From NCBI RefSeq assembly GCF_009765775.1, contig NZ_LMUU01000052.1:1-40919 (forward strand): 40,919 bases of DNA. The letters are read 5' to 3'. Both the position numbers and the translations under genes were made by a program. Below the pieces are notes generated by a model, which saw only the letters and a program-made list of their open reading frames with translations, had not been told where the DNA came from and did no database searches. Each line of letters opens with the position of its first letter. The stretch's first letter is position 1. Below, in pieces: positions 32,643 through 40,919 of this stretch. This stretch comes from Beijerinckia sp. L45 (lineage in GTDB: Bacteria; Pseudomonadota; Alphaproteobacteria; Rhizobiales; Beijerinckiaceae).

Positions 32643-33248
32643 ATGGACAAATTCACAAGCCTCACCGGCATCGCCGCGCCGCTCAAGATCGCCAATGTCG
32701 ACACCGACAAGATCATCCCCGCGCGCTACCTGAAAACCATCAAGCGGACGGGCCTCGGCGAGGGCTTGTTCGCCGGCATGCGCTATCGCGACGATGGATC
32801 GGAAGAGCCCGACTTCATCCTCAACAAGCCGGCCTATCGCAAGGCGCAGATCCTCGTCGCGGAAGATAACTTTGGCTGCGGCTCGTCGCGCGAACATGCG
32901 CCCTGGGCGCTGCTTGATTTCGGCATCCGCTGCGTCATCTCGACCAGCTTCGCCGACATCTTTTACAACAACTGTTTTAAGAACGGTATTCTGCCGATCA
33001 CGGTCGCCAAGGACGATCTTGAGAAATTGATGGATGACGCCGACCGCGGCTCCAACGCGACGATCACCATCGATCTCGAGAACCAGGTCATCCAGGGGCC
33101 GGACGGCGGCACCTTGCCATTCGACATCGATCCGTTTCGCAAGCATTGTATGCTCAACGGGCTCGACGATATCGGTCTTACGCTTGAAAAAAGCGGGAAC
33201 GTCGAAGCCTTCGAACAAAAACTTGGGGCGGAGCGTCCATGGCTTTGA
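32643..33248 (+). CDS. leuD: 3-isopropylmalate dehydratase small subunit
   Basis: Swivel-domain subunit of the leucine-pathway isopropylmalate isomerase; works with LeuC, which carries the iron-sulphur cluster. The 201 residues have the signature [35 protein letters not shown], and [18 protein letters not shown]. The ATG at 32643 gives the expected MDKFTSLTG start. leuC is not adjacent, which is common in this order. The end overlaps the next gene by ten bases. Confidence 0.96.
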   Translation: MDKFTSLTGIAAPLKIANVDTDKIIPARYLKTIKRTGLGEGLFAGMRYRDDGSEEPDFILNKPAYRKAQILVAEDNFGCGSSREHAPWALLDFGIRCVISTSFADIFYNNCFKNGILPITVAKDDLEKLMDDADRGSNATITIDLENQVIQGPDGGTLPFDIDPFRKHCMLNGLDDIGLTLEKSGNVEAFEQKLGAERPWL

Positions 33249-33751
33249 TGCGGATCGGGTCGGCTTGTGCCGGTGGTGTCTTTGGCTTGGCTCTGGCGTG
33301 GACGGCGGCCGCAGCCCAGGCGCCCGCCAAGGATGGCGCGGCTGCGGCTGCACCGGCGGTCGTTGCGCCAGCCGATCCGGCCAAGGACGAGCCGATCATC
33401 TACATCTTTTCCGGCACGCTCACCGGCGACGGCGAGACCTATTCCGGCACGCTCGTCGCGGCGGCCGACGGCCCGCAGTTCGAGCTGAAGCTCAGCAAGG
33501 GCGCGACGTGCGATGCGAGCAAACTCGAACCGGATAAGGGCCTGCTGCGCCTACCGGAAACGCCCTGCTCCGACGGCCGCAAGCTGAAAGCCTTGTTCGT
33601 TTACCAGGAAGGCAACGTCCTTCGGGTCTATGGCACGCTCGGCGCTGATCGCTTTTCCACGCAAGCGCATGCTTTGCCGAGCGATGCGCCGGAGGCCGCC
33701 GCGGCCAAGCCGGTCTCGCCGCCCGCGGATCTTATGGACAGGCCGAAGTAG
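33239..33751 (+). CDS. secreted hypothetical protein downstream of leuD
   Basis: 170 residues with a signal peptide ([28 protein letters not shown]) and a mature part with an Ala/Pro-rich leader, then a compact domain ([67 protein letters not shown]) with two cysteines likely paired. I recognise no named family. The start overlaps leuD by ten bases and has GGAG five bases upstream; a second ATG at 33248, overlapping the leuD stop, would give a shorter signal peptide. Co-transcription with leuD is likely. Confidence 0.65.
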   Translation: MALMRIGSACAGGVFGLALAWTAAAAQAPAKDGAAAAAPAVVAPADPAKDEPIIYIFSGTLTGDGETYSGTLVAAADGPQFELKLSKGATCDASKLEPDKGLLRLPETPCSDGRKLKALFVYQEGNVLRVYGTLGADRFSTQAHALPSDAPEAAAAKPVSPPADLMDRPK

Positions 33752-33858
33752 ACGGGTTATCAAACAAGGGGATCGCAGTTCGTCAGAACTTGACCCTCCG
33801 AGTGCGCTCCTGTATGAGCCGCGCTCTCCTGTTTCCCGAAATAAACCGAGGTAAGACG

Positions 33859-34161
33859 ATGTCGCGCCGTTGCGAATTGACCGGCAAAGCCGTGCAGACC
33901 GGCAATCTGGTCAGCCATTCCAATCACAAGACGCGCACGCGCTTTTTGCCGAACCTGTGCAACGTCACCCTGACCTCCGAAGTGCTGGAGCGGTCGATCC
34001 ATCTGCGTATCGCCGCCGCTTCGCTGCGGTCGGTCGAGCACCGCGGTGGTCTCGACGCGTTCTTGCTGAAGGCCAGCAACGAACAGCTGTCGCAGTCGAT
34101 GCGCGTCATCAAGCGCGAAATCACCAAGAAACACGCTGCCGCCGCCGCGACGGCCGCCTAA
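33859..34161 (+). CDS. rpmB: 50S ribosomal protein L28
   Basis: bL28, 100 residues, sequence [42 protein letters not shown], characteristic of alphaproteobacteria. GAGGTAAG lies just before the ATG at 33859. A classic terminator follows the gene. Confidence 0.97.
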   Translation: MSRRCELTGKAVQTGNLVSHSNHKTRTRFLPNLCNVTLTSEVLERSIHLRIAAASLRSVEHRGGLDAFLLKASNEQLSQSMRVIKREITKKHAAAAATAA

Positions 34162-34188
34162 GCAAGCAATCATCTTCGCAAGATTTTA

Positions 34189-34218
34189 AGCCGGCCCGCA
34201 TCGCGTGGCCGGCTTTTT
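34189..34218 (+). terminator. terminator of rpmB
   Basis: AGCCGGCC (34189-34196) pairs with GGCCGGCT (34207-34214) and runs into TTTTT. Confidence 0.85.
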
Positions 34219-34345
34219 CGTTTGGCGCTCCACCCATTCCTGAACGGGGTCCCGCTTGGTGTTAGGACGCGATGGCGAGAACTGCGTGTGGGATCGACCT
34301 TGATGTTGACGCACCGCTCGTTCATCACCGAGCGTTAGCGCGATT

Positions 34346-34367
34346 CTAAAAAGCGGCCACAGGCCGC
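34346..34367 (-). terminator. minus-strand terminator upstream of mnmE
   Basis: On the minus strand GCGGCC-TGT-GGCCGC is followed by TTTTTAGAA, a classic Rho-independent terminator (34367 to about 34346). No minus-strand gene reads into it, so a short non-coding transcript from 34.37-34.5 kb is a reasonable inference. Confidence 0.6.
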
Positions 34368-34500
34368 CTGGCCGATCACGAGCGGGGTAGGCAATTACGT
34401 CCCTGTCGCGCGTTGCCTGCGGCACAGAGCACGGGACTTTTCGCAGGCTGTAGCAAAGAAACGCTTGCCGCATTCTTGAGATCATTAAATGCCATCTTGG
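34368..34500 (-). ncRNA. candidate small RNA on the minus strand, upstream of mnmE
   Basis: The 399-bp spacer 34162-34560 has no recognisable gene. On its minus strand the sequence before the terminator can fold: GCCTGCG and CGCAGGC (34446-34415 region) form a seven-base stem, and GTCCC/GGGAC (34436-34398 region) a competing one. The promoter is not evident and the 5' end is a guess. I could not match it to 6S, SRP or tmRNA. Its existence rests mainly on the orphan terminator. Confidence 0.25.
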
Positions 34501-34560
34501 CCCTTGGGCTGCGCACCAGTCCCGGCATACATGAGCAAGCAACGAAGCGCGGGCGAGATC

Positions 34561-35871
34561 ATGCGGGCGGAAACGATATATGCGGTGGCCACGGGCGCAG
34601 GACGCGCCGCCATTGCCGTGGTTCGCATCTCCGGCCCGGACTCCCGGGCGTTGGTGCGGCTGATGGCCGGCCGCGTGCCGGAGCCGCGACAGGCCGACCT
34701 CGTGACGCTGCGTCATCCCTCGACCCACGACATCCTCGATCGATGTCTCCTGCTGTTCTTCGAAGGACCGAAGAGCGAGACCGGTGAAGATTCCGCCGAG
34801 TTCCACCTCCACGGCAGCCGCGCCGTCTTGGCCGCGGTGCTCGACGTCCTCGCAGCCTTGCCCAATGTCAGGCAGGCCGAGCCGGGTGAATTCGCCCGGC
34901 GTTCCTTTCTCAACGGCAAGGCCGATCTCGCGCAAATGGAAGGCCTCGCCGATCTCCTCGACGCGGAAACGCAATGGCAGCGCCGGCAGGCGCAGCGCCA
35001 GCTCTCCGGCGCCATGCGCGACGTCACCGGGCCGTGGCGTGCGATCCTGGTGCAGGCCTCGGCGCAGATCGAGACGGCGATCGATTTCACCGACGATGTC
35101 GACTTGGCGGAGACGGTCCACGGCACCGTCATCGCCCTGCTCTGGCCGGTGCTGAAAGGTCTGCGCCATGAGCTCGGTCAAGCCAAGGCGGCGGAGCGGG
35201 TCCGCGACGGTGTGCAGATCGTCATTGCCGGGCCGCCGAATGCCGGCAAGTCGACGCTTCTGAATGCGTTGGCCAAACGCGATGCCGCGATCGTCTCGAC
35301 TATTGCCGGGACCACCCGTGATCCGATCGAAGTGCATATGGATTTCGATGGCTGTCCCGTCACCCTGGTCGACACCGCGGGTCTGCGCGACAGCAGCGAC
35401 AGTATCGAGCAGATCGGCATTTCCCGCGCGCGCAGTCGCGCCGACGAAGCCGATCTCCTACTCTGGCTCAGCGAGGATGGGCGTCCGCCTGAGGTCGAAA
35501 CTTCGGGTGTAGTCTGGTCGATCGTCACCAAGGCCGACGCGATCCCGCCGGACCGGCGCCAGCCCGAGACGTTCTATCTCAGCACGGAGACCGGCGAAAA
35601 TCTCGCCGCGCTGCTCGATCGTCTGGCGGACTATGCCCGTGGCATCGCCCAGTCCGGCGCGATGGGATTGCTCACCCGCACGCGGCATCGGCAAGCCTTC
35701 GAGGCCGCCGAGCAGGCGCTGGTGCGCATTGTCGGCGACACGTCGCTGCCGGTCGAGCTGATGGCGGAAGAATTGCGCGCCGCCCGATTCGCGCTCGAGC
35801 GCCTGATCGGAACGGTGGACGTGGAGGATATTTTGGGCGACATCTTTTCGCGCTTTTGCATCGGTAAATGA
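34561..35871 (+). CDS. mnmE: tRNA uridine-5-carboxymethylaminomethyl modification GTPase MnmE
   Basis: With MnmG it installs the cmnm5 group on wobble uridine of several tRNAs. The 436 residues have the N-terminal tetrahydrofolate domain (ETIYAVATGAGRAAIAVVRISGP), the G domain with G1 GPPNAGKST, G3 DTAGLRD and G4 TKAD, and the C-terminal FCIGK tail carrying the reactive cysteine. I chose the ATG at 34561, which gives the normal N-terminus; in-frame starts at 34489 and 34531 add 24 or 10 residues without family support. A parS site lies between this gene and mnmG. rho, usually upstream in alphaproteobacteria, is absent here. Confidence 0.96.
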   Translation: MRAETIYAVATGAGRAAIAVVRISGPDSRALVRLMAGRVPEPRQADLVTLRHPSTHDILDRCLLLFFEGPKSETGEDSAEFHLHGSRAVLAAVLDVLAALPNVRQAEPGEFARRSFLNGKADLAQMEGLADLLDAETQWQRRQAQRQLSGAMRDVTGPWRAILVQASAQIETAIDFTDDVDLAETVHGTVIALLWPVLKGLRHELGQAKAAERVRDGVQIVIAGPPNAGKSTLLNALAKRDAAIVSTIAGTTRDPIEVHMDFDGCPVTLVDTAGLRDSSDSIEQIGISRARSRADEADLLLWLSEDGRPPEVETSGVVWSIVTKADAIPPDRRQPETFYLSTETGENLAALLDRLADYARGIAQSGAMGLLTRTRHRQAFEAAEQALVRIVGDTSLPVELMAEELRAARFALERLIGTVDVEDILGDIFSRFCIGK

Positions 35872-35884
35872 CGCGGCAGTTAGG

Positions 35885-35900
35885 TGTTTCACGTGAAACA
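35885..35900. other. parS centromere site 1, between mnmE and mnmG
   Basis: TGTTTCACGTGAAACA is a perfect match to the consensus ParB-binding site. It sits in a 22-bp perfect palindrome (35882-35903) and fills the gap between the mnmE stop and the mnmG start. Confidence 0.95.
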
Positions 35901-35919
35901 CCTCTGCCCTCCAAGGCCT

Positions 35920-37797
35920 ATGACCGCCATGACTGCTTCTCTTTCATTCGATGTCGTCGTCGTCGGCGGCGGCCATGCCGGCTGCGAGGCGGCCGCTGCA
36001 TCCGCGCGGACCGGAGCGCGGACGGCGCTGGTGACGCAACGGCGCGAAACGATCGGCGTCATGTCGTGCAATCCTGCGATCGGCGGGCTCGGCAAGGGTC
36101 ATCTCGTGCGCGAGATCGATGCGCTGGACGGTCTGATGGGGCGCGTCGCCGACGAAGCCGGCATCCAGTTTCGGGTGCTCAACCGCGCCAAGGGGCCGGC
36201 CGTTCGCGGCCCTAGAGCCCAGGCGGACCGCAGGCTCTATCGCGAGGCGATGCAGCGCGCCCTGGCCGAAATCTCCGGCCTGGTGATCATCGAGGGTGAG
36301 GTCGTCGATCTTACGATCGCTCAGGGCGTCGTCGCCGGCGTGAGCCTCGGGGATGGGCGCGCCATCGCCTGCCCCTCGGTCGTCCTGACCACCGGCACCT
36401 TCCTCAATGGCCTGATCCATTGCGGCCAGGTGCAGCGGCCGGCCGGACGTGACGGCGATGCCCCGTCGATCCCGCTCTCGCAGACGCTCGGCCGTCTCGG
36501 TTTCGCGCTCGGCCGGCTCAAGACCGGCACGCCGCCGCGTCTCGACGGCCGCACCATCGATTTCAGCGGACTGGTCCGGCAGAGCGGCGACGACGTGCCG
36601 GAGCCATTTTCCTTCCTCACCAGCGCCATCACCACGCCGCAGGTCGACTGTTTCATCACGCAGACGACGCCGGCCGGCCATCGCATCATCGAACAAAATA
36701 TCGCGCTGTCGCCGGTCTATTCCGGTGCCATCGCCGGCCGCGGGCCGCGCTATTGTCCGTCGATCGAAGACAAGATCGTGCGTTTCGCAGAACGTGAGAC
36801 CCATCAGATCTTTTTGGAGCCCGAGGGGCTCGATGATCCCACCTACTACCCGAATGGCATTTCCACCTCGCTGCCGCCGGAGGTGCAGGATGCGTTTTTG
36901 CGCACGATTCCAGGGTTGGAGTCGGTGCGCGTGCTCAAGCACGGCTATGCTATCGAATACGACTATCTCGATCCGCGCGAGCTTAGCGCCTCGCTGGAGA
37001 CGAAGCGATTGCCCGGGCTTTTCCTTGCCGGGCAGATCAACGGCACCACCGGTTATGAGGAGGCGGGCGCGCAGGGTCTGGTGGCCGGGCTCAACGCGGC
37101 GCGCCGGGCCGGCTGCCAGCAGCCCGCCACGTTCGATCGCTCGGAAGCCTATATCGGGGTGATGATCGACGACCTTGTCACCAAGGGGGTGAGCGAGCCC
37201 TATCGTATGTTCACCTCGCGCGCAGAGTACCGGTTGACGCTCCGCGCCGACAACGCCGACCAGCGGCTCACCGCGCGAGGCGTGACGCTCGGCTGCGTTG
37301 GGAGCGTGAGGGCTGCGTCGTTCGCCGCCAAGCAGGCGGCCTACGATGCCGCGCTTCTCGCGCTTCGCGCGATATCGCTGAGCCCCAACGAAGCCGCGCG
37401 CCACGGTCTGCAGATCAACAAGGATGGCATCCGGCGCAATGCCTTCGAAATCCTGAGCTTTCCCGACGTCAGCTTCGAGACGCTTCGGCCTATCGCTGCG
37501 GCGTTGGCGGCCGTTACGGAAGCGACCGCCGCGCAGGTCGAGATCGACGCAAAGTATGCGGTCTATCTCGACCGCCAAGCGGCCGATATTCTTGCCTTCC
37601 GCCGCGACGAGGTTTTGGCCATTCCGGGGGATCTCGATTACGCCAACCTACCCGGCCTTTCGACGGAAATCCGCGTCCGGCTCGAGCGGGTGCGCCCGGA
37701 GACCTTGGGCCAAGCAGCGCGGATCGAAGGCGTGACGCCGACGGCGTTGACGCTGCTGGCCGCCCATGTGCGCAAGCCGCGGCGGGCGATCGCGTAG
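35920..37797 (+). CDS. mnmG: tRNA uridine-5-carboxymethylaminomethyl modification enzyme MnmG
   Basis: FAD-dependent partner of MnmE (GidA). The 625 residues have the dinucleotide-binding [24 protein letters not shown] near the start, [33 protein letters not shown], the signature [36 protein letters not shown] and the C-terminal helical MnmE-binding region. I place the start at the ATG 35920 (or 35929). A GTG at 35884 is in frame but its codons are made by the parS palindrome, so that extension is probably untranslated. It is followed by a palindromic repeat and rsmG. Confidence 0.96.
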   Translation: MTAMTASLSFDVVVVGGGHAGCEAAAASARTGARTALVTQRRETIGVMSCNPAIGGLGKGHLVREIDALDGLMGRVADEAGIQFRVLNRAKGPAVRGPRAQADRRLYREAMQRALAEISGLVIIEGEVVDLTIAQGVVAGVSLGDGRAIACPSVVLTTGTFLNGLIHCGQVQRPAGRDGDAPSIPLSQTLGRLGFALGRLKTGTPPRLDGRTIDFSGLVRQSGDDVPEPFSFLTSAITTPQVDCFITQTTPAGHRIIEQNIALSPVYSGAIAGRGPRYCPSIEDKIVRFAERETHQIFLEPEGLDDPTYYPNGISTSLPPEVQDAFLRTIPGLESVRVLKHGYAIEYDYLDPRELSASLETKRLPGLFLAGQINGTTGYEEAGAQGLVAGLNAARRAGCQQPATFDRSEAYIGVMIDDLVTKGVSEPYRMFTSRAEYRLTLRADNADQRLTARGVTLGCVGSVRAASFAAKQAAYDAALLALRAISLSPNEAARHGLQINKDGIRRNAFEILSFPDVSFETLRPIAAALAAVTEATAAQVEIDAKYAVYLDRQAADILAFRRDEVLAIPGDLDYANLPGLSTEIRVRLERVRPETLGQAARIEGVTPTALTLLAAHVRKPRRAIA

Positions 37798-37861
37798 TGA
37801 AGCTTGGCCAAAAAAAGCTCCTTTTGCTCGCATCAATGTTGAAGGAGCGAGCCCTGCAATC

Positions 37862-37981
37862 CCCTCATGGTGAGGAGCAGGCTCAGCCTGCGTCTCGAAC
37901 CACGAGGGTTTCAGGACACACGTTCCGGGGACTGCCCTCCTGGTTCGAGGCGGGCCAACCTGGCCCTCCTGACCATGAGGC
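37862..37981. repeat. large imperfect palindrome between mnmG and rsmG
   Basis: Outer arms CCTCATGGTGAGGAG (37863-37877) and CTCCTGACCATGAGG (37966-37980) are inverted copies with 14 of 15 matches. Inner arms around TCTCGAACCACGAGGG (37893-37908 region) and CCCTCCTGGTTCGAGG (37935-37950 region) also pair. This about 120-bp palindrome resembles dispersed intergenic repeats of Bradyrhizobium-type genomes and differs from the REP hairpins in the tol region. Confidence 0.75.
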
Positions 37982-38002
37982 CTATTGCGAAAGGCTGCTT
38001 TA

Positions 38003-38632
38003 ATGCCGCCCAATCCCGCCGCCTCACTCCTCGCCACCCTCACCGAGGACGTCGGCCGTCGCCTGCGCCTCTACGTCGAACTCCTCCATCGCTGGCAGCC
38101 GACGATCAATCTCATCGCGCCCTCGACGCTGCCGGACGTCTGGTCGCGTCACATCGCCGACTCGCTGCAGGTCCAGGCCGCCGTTCCGGCCGCGCGGCGT
38201 TGGCTCGACCTCGGCTCCGGCGGCGGCTTTCCCGGGCTCGTGACGGCCATCACGCTCGCCGATGAAGCCGGCGCTGTCGTGCACCTCGTCGAGAGCGACA
38301 AGCGCAAGGCTGCATTCCTTCGCACTGTTTCACGTGAAACAGGGACGCCTGCGATTATCCACGCCGAACGGATCGAAGCCTTTACGGCCGATTTTGACGA
38401 GCCCATCGACGCCATAAGCGCCCGCGCCCTGGCTCCGTTGCCGGCGCTGGTCGCCTATGCCGAAAAATACCTTCTCAAAGGCGCTATCGGTGTGTTTCCC
38501 AAGGGACAACAGGTCGATGCGGAATTGACCGCTTTCGACCACGACCGTAGATTTCATATCGAGACCGTGCCAAGCCAGACGCAGGAGACCGCGCGTCTCC
38601 TGATCGTCAAGGCTCGGCGCCTTGAAGTTTGA
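38003..38632 (+). CDS. rsmG: 16S rRNA (guanine-N7)-methyltransferase RsmG
   Basis: Methylates G527 of 16S rRNA (E. coli numbering) using SAM. The 209 residues have the SAM-binding LDLGSGGGFPGLV (motif I), HLVESDKRKAAFLRTVSRETG, and the family start LRLYVELLHRWQPTINLIAPSTL. The ATG at 38003 has AAAGG eight bases upstream. A perfect parS site lies inside the gene and encodes the TVSRET stretch, so the palindrome is kept within a coding region, as in several other bacteria. Confidence 0.95.
   Translation: MPPNPAASLLATLTEDVGRRLRLYVELLHRWQPTINLIAPSTLPDVWSRHIADSLQVQAAVPAARRWLDLGSGGGFPGLVTAITLADEAGAVVHLVESDKRKAAFLRTVSRETGTPAIIHAERIEAFTADFDEPIDAISARALAPLPALVAYAEKYLLKGAIGVFPKGQQVDAELTAFDHDRRFHIETVPSQTQETARLLIVKARRLEV
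38326..38341. other. parS centromere site 2, inside rsmG
   Basis: TGTTTCACGTGAAACA again, perfect, within an 18-bp palindrome (38325-38342). It is translated as part of RsmG (codons for V-S-R-E-T). Confidence 0.95.
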
Positions 38633-38662
38633 GCGCCCCCGCAAGTCTGTTGGAGTTGAAGC

Positions 38663-39484
38663 GTGTCGCTTGCTAAAGCCATGCGGGTCCTTGTCCTCGC
38701 CAATCAAAAAGGCGGCGTCGGCAAGACCACGACCGCGATCAATCTTGGAACCGCGCTGGCGGCGATCGGGGAGCGGGTGCTCATCGTCGACCTCGACCCG
38801 CAGGGCAATGCCTCGACAGGGCTCGGGATCGACCGCAAGAACCGCTCGGTCTCGACCTACAATGTCATGGTTGGTGAATCCTCGCTTGCCGACGCCATTC
38901 AGCCGACCGCGATCCCGAACCTCGCCATGGCGCCCTCGACGCTCGATCTGTTGGGCGTCGAGCTGGAAATCGCCAACGAAAAAGACCGGGCCTACAAGCT
39001 GCGCGGCGCGATCCTCGACTTTGACGCGGAGCAGGCCAAACTTCCGCAGGCCGAGGCCTATACTTATGTCCTCATCGATTGCCCGCCGTCGCTCAATCTC
39101 CTGACGATCAACGCGCTTGCGGCCTCGCACGCCGTCGTCGTGCCACTGCAATGCGAATTCTTCGCGCTGGAAGGCCTAACGCAATTGCTTGCTACGGTAG
39201 ACCAGGTGAAAAGCGCGTTGAACCCCGATCTGTCGATCCACGGCGTCGTTCTCACCATGTTCGACCCGCGCAACAATCTCGCCAATCAGGTCGTCGCCGA
39301 TGTGCGCCAATTCCTTGGCGACAAAGTCTACGAGACGGTTATCCCCCGCAATGTGCGCATTTCCGAAGCGCCATCGCACGGCAAGCCGGCTTTGCTGTAC
39401 GATCTCAAATGTTCCGGAAGCCAGGCCTACCTCCGCCTCGCCTCCGAAGTGATTCGGCGCGAACGCCTGCTTCGCGCCGCCTAA
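38663..39484 (+). CDS. parA: chromosome partitioning ATPase ParA (Soj)
   Basis: Deviant-Walker ATPase that moves ParB-parS complexes along the nucleoid. The 273 residues have LVLANQKGGVGKTTTAINL (deviant Walker A with the signature lysine), IVDLDPQGNASTGLG and VLIDCPPSLNLLTINAL. The start GTG at 38663 has GGAG seven bases upstream. The adjacent parB follows after 24 bp, and two parS sites lie upstream in the same gene cluster, the classical chromosomal par arrangement next to the origin. Confidence 0.97.
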   Translation: MSLAKAMRVLVLANQKGGVGKTTTAINLGTALAAIGERVLIVDLDPQGNASTGLGIDRKNRSVSTYNVMVGESSLADAIQPTAIPNLAMAPSTLDLLGVELEIANEKDRAYKLRGAILDFDAEQAKLPQAEAYTYVLIDCPPSLNLLTINALAASHAVVVPLQCEFFALEGLTQLLATVDQVKSALNPDLSIHGVVLTMFDPRNNLANQVVADVRQFLGDKVYETVIPRNVRISEAPSHGKPALLYDLKCSGSQAYLRLASEVIRRERLLRAA

Positions 39485-39508
39485 AAGTAAGGTTTGGGAC
39501 TGCGCGCG

Positions 39509-40378
39509 ATGAAAGCTGTTCAAGAGGAACCCCGGTCCCGCCTCGGTCGAGGCCTTGCGGCCCTGATCGGCGACTCCGGTGAAGAAGGCGCCGCGCTGGT
39601 CCGCGCGCGCGGCCAAAAGCGTGTGCCGATCGAATTTTTACGCGCCAATCCGCGCAACCCGCGGACGGTGTTTGACGAGGAAGATCTCGAAGAGCTCACG
39701 AACTCGATCCGAGAGAAAGGCATCATCCAGCCGATTCTCGTGCGGACAGTGCCGGGGACCGCCGACGCCTACGAGATCATTGCTGGGGAGCGCCGCTGGC
39801 GCGCGGCGCAACGCGCGGGCCTGCATGACGTGCCGATCGTCACGATCGAGGCCGACGACAAGCAGGCGCTCGAAATCGCCATCATCGAGAACGTTCAGCG
39901 CTCCAACCTCAATGCGCTGGAAGAAGCGCTTGGCTACGAGCGGCTTGGCGTCGAGTTCGGCTACACCCAGGTCGACCTTGCCCGGGTGATCGGTAAGAGT
40001 CGGCCGCATGTCGCCAATACGATGCGGCTTCTGAAATTGCCGGAGCAGACGCGAAGCCTGCTTTCCACCGGTCAGCTTTCGGCAGGCCATGCGCGTGCGC
40101 TTCTCGGCGCAACCGATCCCGACGCTCTGGCTGAGCGCGTGGTCGCCAAAGGCATGTCGGTGCGCGACGTGGAGAAACTGGTCCAGCGCGAGACCGAGCC
40201 GCGTGAGGGCTCAAAGCGCGCGGCCAAGGATGCCGACACGCGGGCGCTCGAGAAGCGCTTGAGTGATCGCCTGGGCTTGAGCGTGGAGATTGCCCATAAG
40301 GGGGAGGCCGGAGAAATAAGGGTCCGCTACGCAACTCTCGAACAGTTGGACAAGCTTGTTGCCCTGCTCGGCGGCTAG
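39509..40378 (+). CDS. parB: chromosome partitioning protein ParB (Spo0J)
   Basis: Binds parS and spreads along DNA as a CTP-dependent clamp. The 289 residues have the N-terminal ParA-stimulating SRLGRGLAALIGD, the CTPase/ParB domain with VPIEFLRANPRNPR and IIAGERRWRAAQRAG, the helix-turn-helix YTQVDLARVIGKSRPHVANTMRLLKLP, and a C-terminal dimerisation domain (LEKRLSDRLGLSVEIAH). I chose ATG 39509; an in-frame TTG at 39494 would have almost no spacing to a ribosome-binding site. Confidence 0.97.
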   Translation: MKAVQEEPRSRLGRGLAALIGDSGEEGAALVRARGQKRVPIEFLRANPRNPRTVFDEEDLEELTNSIREKGIIQPILVRTVPGTADAYEIIAGERRWRAAQRAGLHDVPIVTIEADDKQALEIAIIENVQRSNLNALEEALGYERLGVEFGYTQVDLARVIGKSRPHVANTMRLLKLPEQTRSLLSTGQLSAGHARALLGATDPDALAERVVAKGMSVRDVEKLVQRETEPREGSKRAAKDADTRALEKRLSDRLGLSVEIAHKGEAGEIRVRYATLEQLDKLVALLGG

Positions 40379-40555
40379 TCCGCGGCGGTCCCTCGAGCGA
40401 CAGCCGAAATAAGCTGCCCCGATGTGAAGTCGAAGCTAATAAAACGGCCACCTTTGAGGCCGAAGAGGCAGACTGAGTAGCGCTTTGGTCTGCATGCGGC
40501 GCCATCGGCGTTTCGTCTGTCATGCCATTTTAATGCAGCGGGTTTAACGTAAGCC

Positions 40556-40919
40556 ATGAGCTCCATTTTTCTCGTCTCGGCCGCGACGTTTTTTCTCTTG
40601 GTTCACATCGTCACCCTGGCAATTGCCGGCTGGCGATGCCGGCCCCGCGCGTTTGCGGCCACCGGCGCCGCGCTGGAGGGCATCACCATCGTCCGTCCGC
40701 TTTGCGGAATCGAGACGTTCAGTGCCGAGACGCTCGCCGCCGCCTTCTGCAGCGACTACCCGACCTTCGAGCTTCTGTTCTGCGTCGCGCGCGCCGACGA
40801 TCCGATCCTGCCGCTGGTGCGTCAGGCTATGACGGCGCACCCCACGGTGCCGAGCCGCCTGCTGATCGGCGACGACGTCATCAGCATCAACCCCAAACTC
40901 AACAACATGGTCAAAGGCT
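40556..40919 (+). CDS. ceramide glucosyltransferase-like glycosyltransferase (HpnI type), 3' truncated by the window edge
   Basis: The frame is open to the window edge: 121 complete codons. An N-terminal membrane segment (SSIFLVSAATFFLLVHIVTLAIAGW) precedes a GT21-type domain with ITIVRPLCGIETFSAETLAAAFCSDYPTFELLFCV and INPKLNNMVK, the pattern of bacterial ceramide-glucosyltransferase-like proteins such as hopanoid-synthesis HpnI. Hopanoid function is inference from that resemblance; no other hopanoid gene is seen. The 178-bp spacer after parB shows no gene. Confidence 0.75.
   Translation, partial: MSSIFLVSAATFFLLVHIVTLAIAGWRCRPRAFAATGAALEGITIVRPLCGIETFSAETLAAAFCSDYPTFELLFCVARADDPILPLVRQAMTAHPTVPSRLLIGDDVISINPKLNNMVKG

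Noticed and set aside
34162-34560. Remnant of rho upstream of mnmE
   Set aside because: No frame in this spacer shows Rho-like motifs; the absence of rho is probably rearrangement rather than decay in place.
35884-35919. Upstream GTG start for mnmG
   Set aside because: The codons are made by the parS palindrome and give no family-like extension; the ATG at 35920 matches the usual N-terminus.
35944-37578. 544-codon open frame opposite mnmG
   Set aside because: Antisense shadow of a full-length, well-conserved MnmG; no domain seen.
40375-40566. 63-codon minus-strand frame after parB
   Set aside because: No ribosome-binding site, no recognised motif, and it overlaps the start of the glycosyltransferase gene.
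1-40919. CRISPR arrays, tRNA or rRNA genes, insertion sequences, prophage
   Set aside because: I found no repeat-spacer pattern, cloverleaf, rRNA stretch, transposase or integrase gene in the window.

Overview
The window is GC-rich DNA from an alphaproteobacterium, most likely Hyphomicrobiales (Rhizobiales) near Bradyrhizobiaceae/Xanthobacteraceae. This rests on gene families and order: hemJ-hemE, the ppsR-maf-aroE-coaE-dnaQ block, secB/fxsA/timA/mltA/smr, mnmE-mnmG-rsmG-parA-parB, plus EcfG-like, CtrA-like and GANTC motifs. No species can be named from the sequence alone.

Layout. (1) 1-2.8 kb: 3' end of a GMC oxidoreductase gene, a small secreted protein, a ribbon-helix-helix protein, and a BrnT/BrnA-like toxin-antitoxin pair whose toxin frame carries an in-frame TAG. 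(2) 2.9-5.4 kb: proA-nadD, without the usual obg/proB and rsfS neighbours, facing a glutathione transferase gene. (3) 5.4-8.5 kb: a nitrate module, made of a NarK/NrtP-type transporter behind a sigma-54 promoter and a structured leader, divergent from a one-protein regulator with degenerate receiver, ANTAR RNA-binding domain and tandem PilJ-like domains. (4) 8.5-10.4 kb: DUF2852 protein, dps with an EcfG-like promoter, gluconokinase. (5) 10.4-16.7 kb: Tol system (ybgC, tolQ, tolR, tolA, tolB), with a MazEF-type pair and a SHOCT protein between ybgC and tolQ, REP-type hairpins in three spacers, and no pal. (6) 16.7-19.7 kb: a three-gene, 4-bp-overlapping signalling operon (CHASE3 kinase, stand-alone receiver, receiver-HWE kinase). 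(7) 19.9-23.0 kb: dapB and gpmA facing hemJ-hemE. (8) 23.02-23.42 kb: the probable chromosomal replication origin. (9) 23.4-34.2 kb: ppsR-maf-aroE-coaE-dnaQ, a small Cys-rich secreted protein, secB, fxsA, timA-mltA-smr, a Tat-exported MmgE/PrpD protein, leuD, a secreted hypothetical and rpmB. (10) 34.5-40.9 kb: mnmE, mnmG, rsmG, parA, parB with two perfect parS sites, then the start of an HpnI-like glycosyltransferase gene.

The strongest system-level observation is that one window holds a full set of chromosome initiation and segregation parts. The hemE-ppsR spacer has an AT-rich tract, a perfect DnaA box, two CtrA-type sites (one enclosing a GANTC site) and further GANTC sites. Two 16-bp parS palindromes lie about 13 and 15 kb away, beside parAB. 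The most novel-looking regulatory unit is the nitrate module, where a phosphorylation-independent ANTAR protein appears to sense its ligand itself and act on the leader RNA of the divergent transporter gene.

All identifications are by reading motifs; no database search was run.
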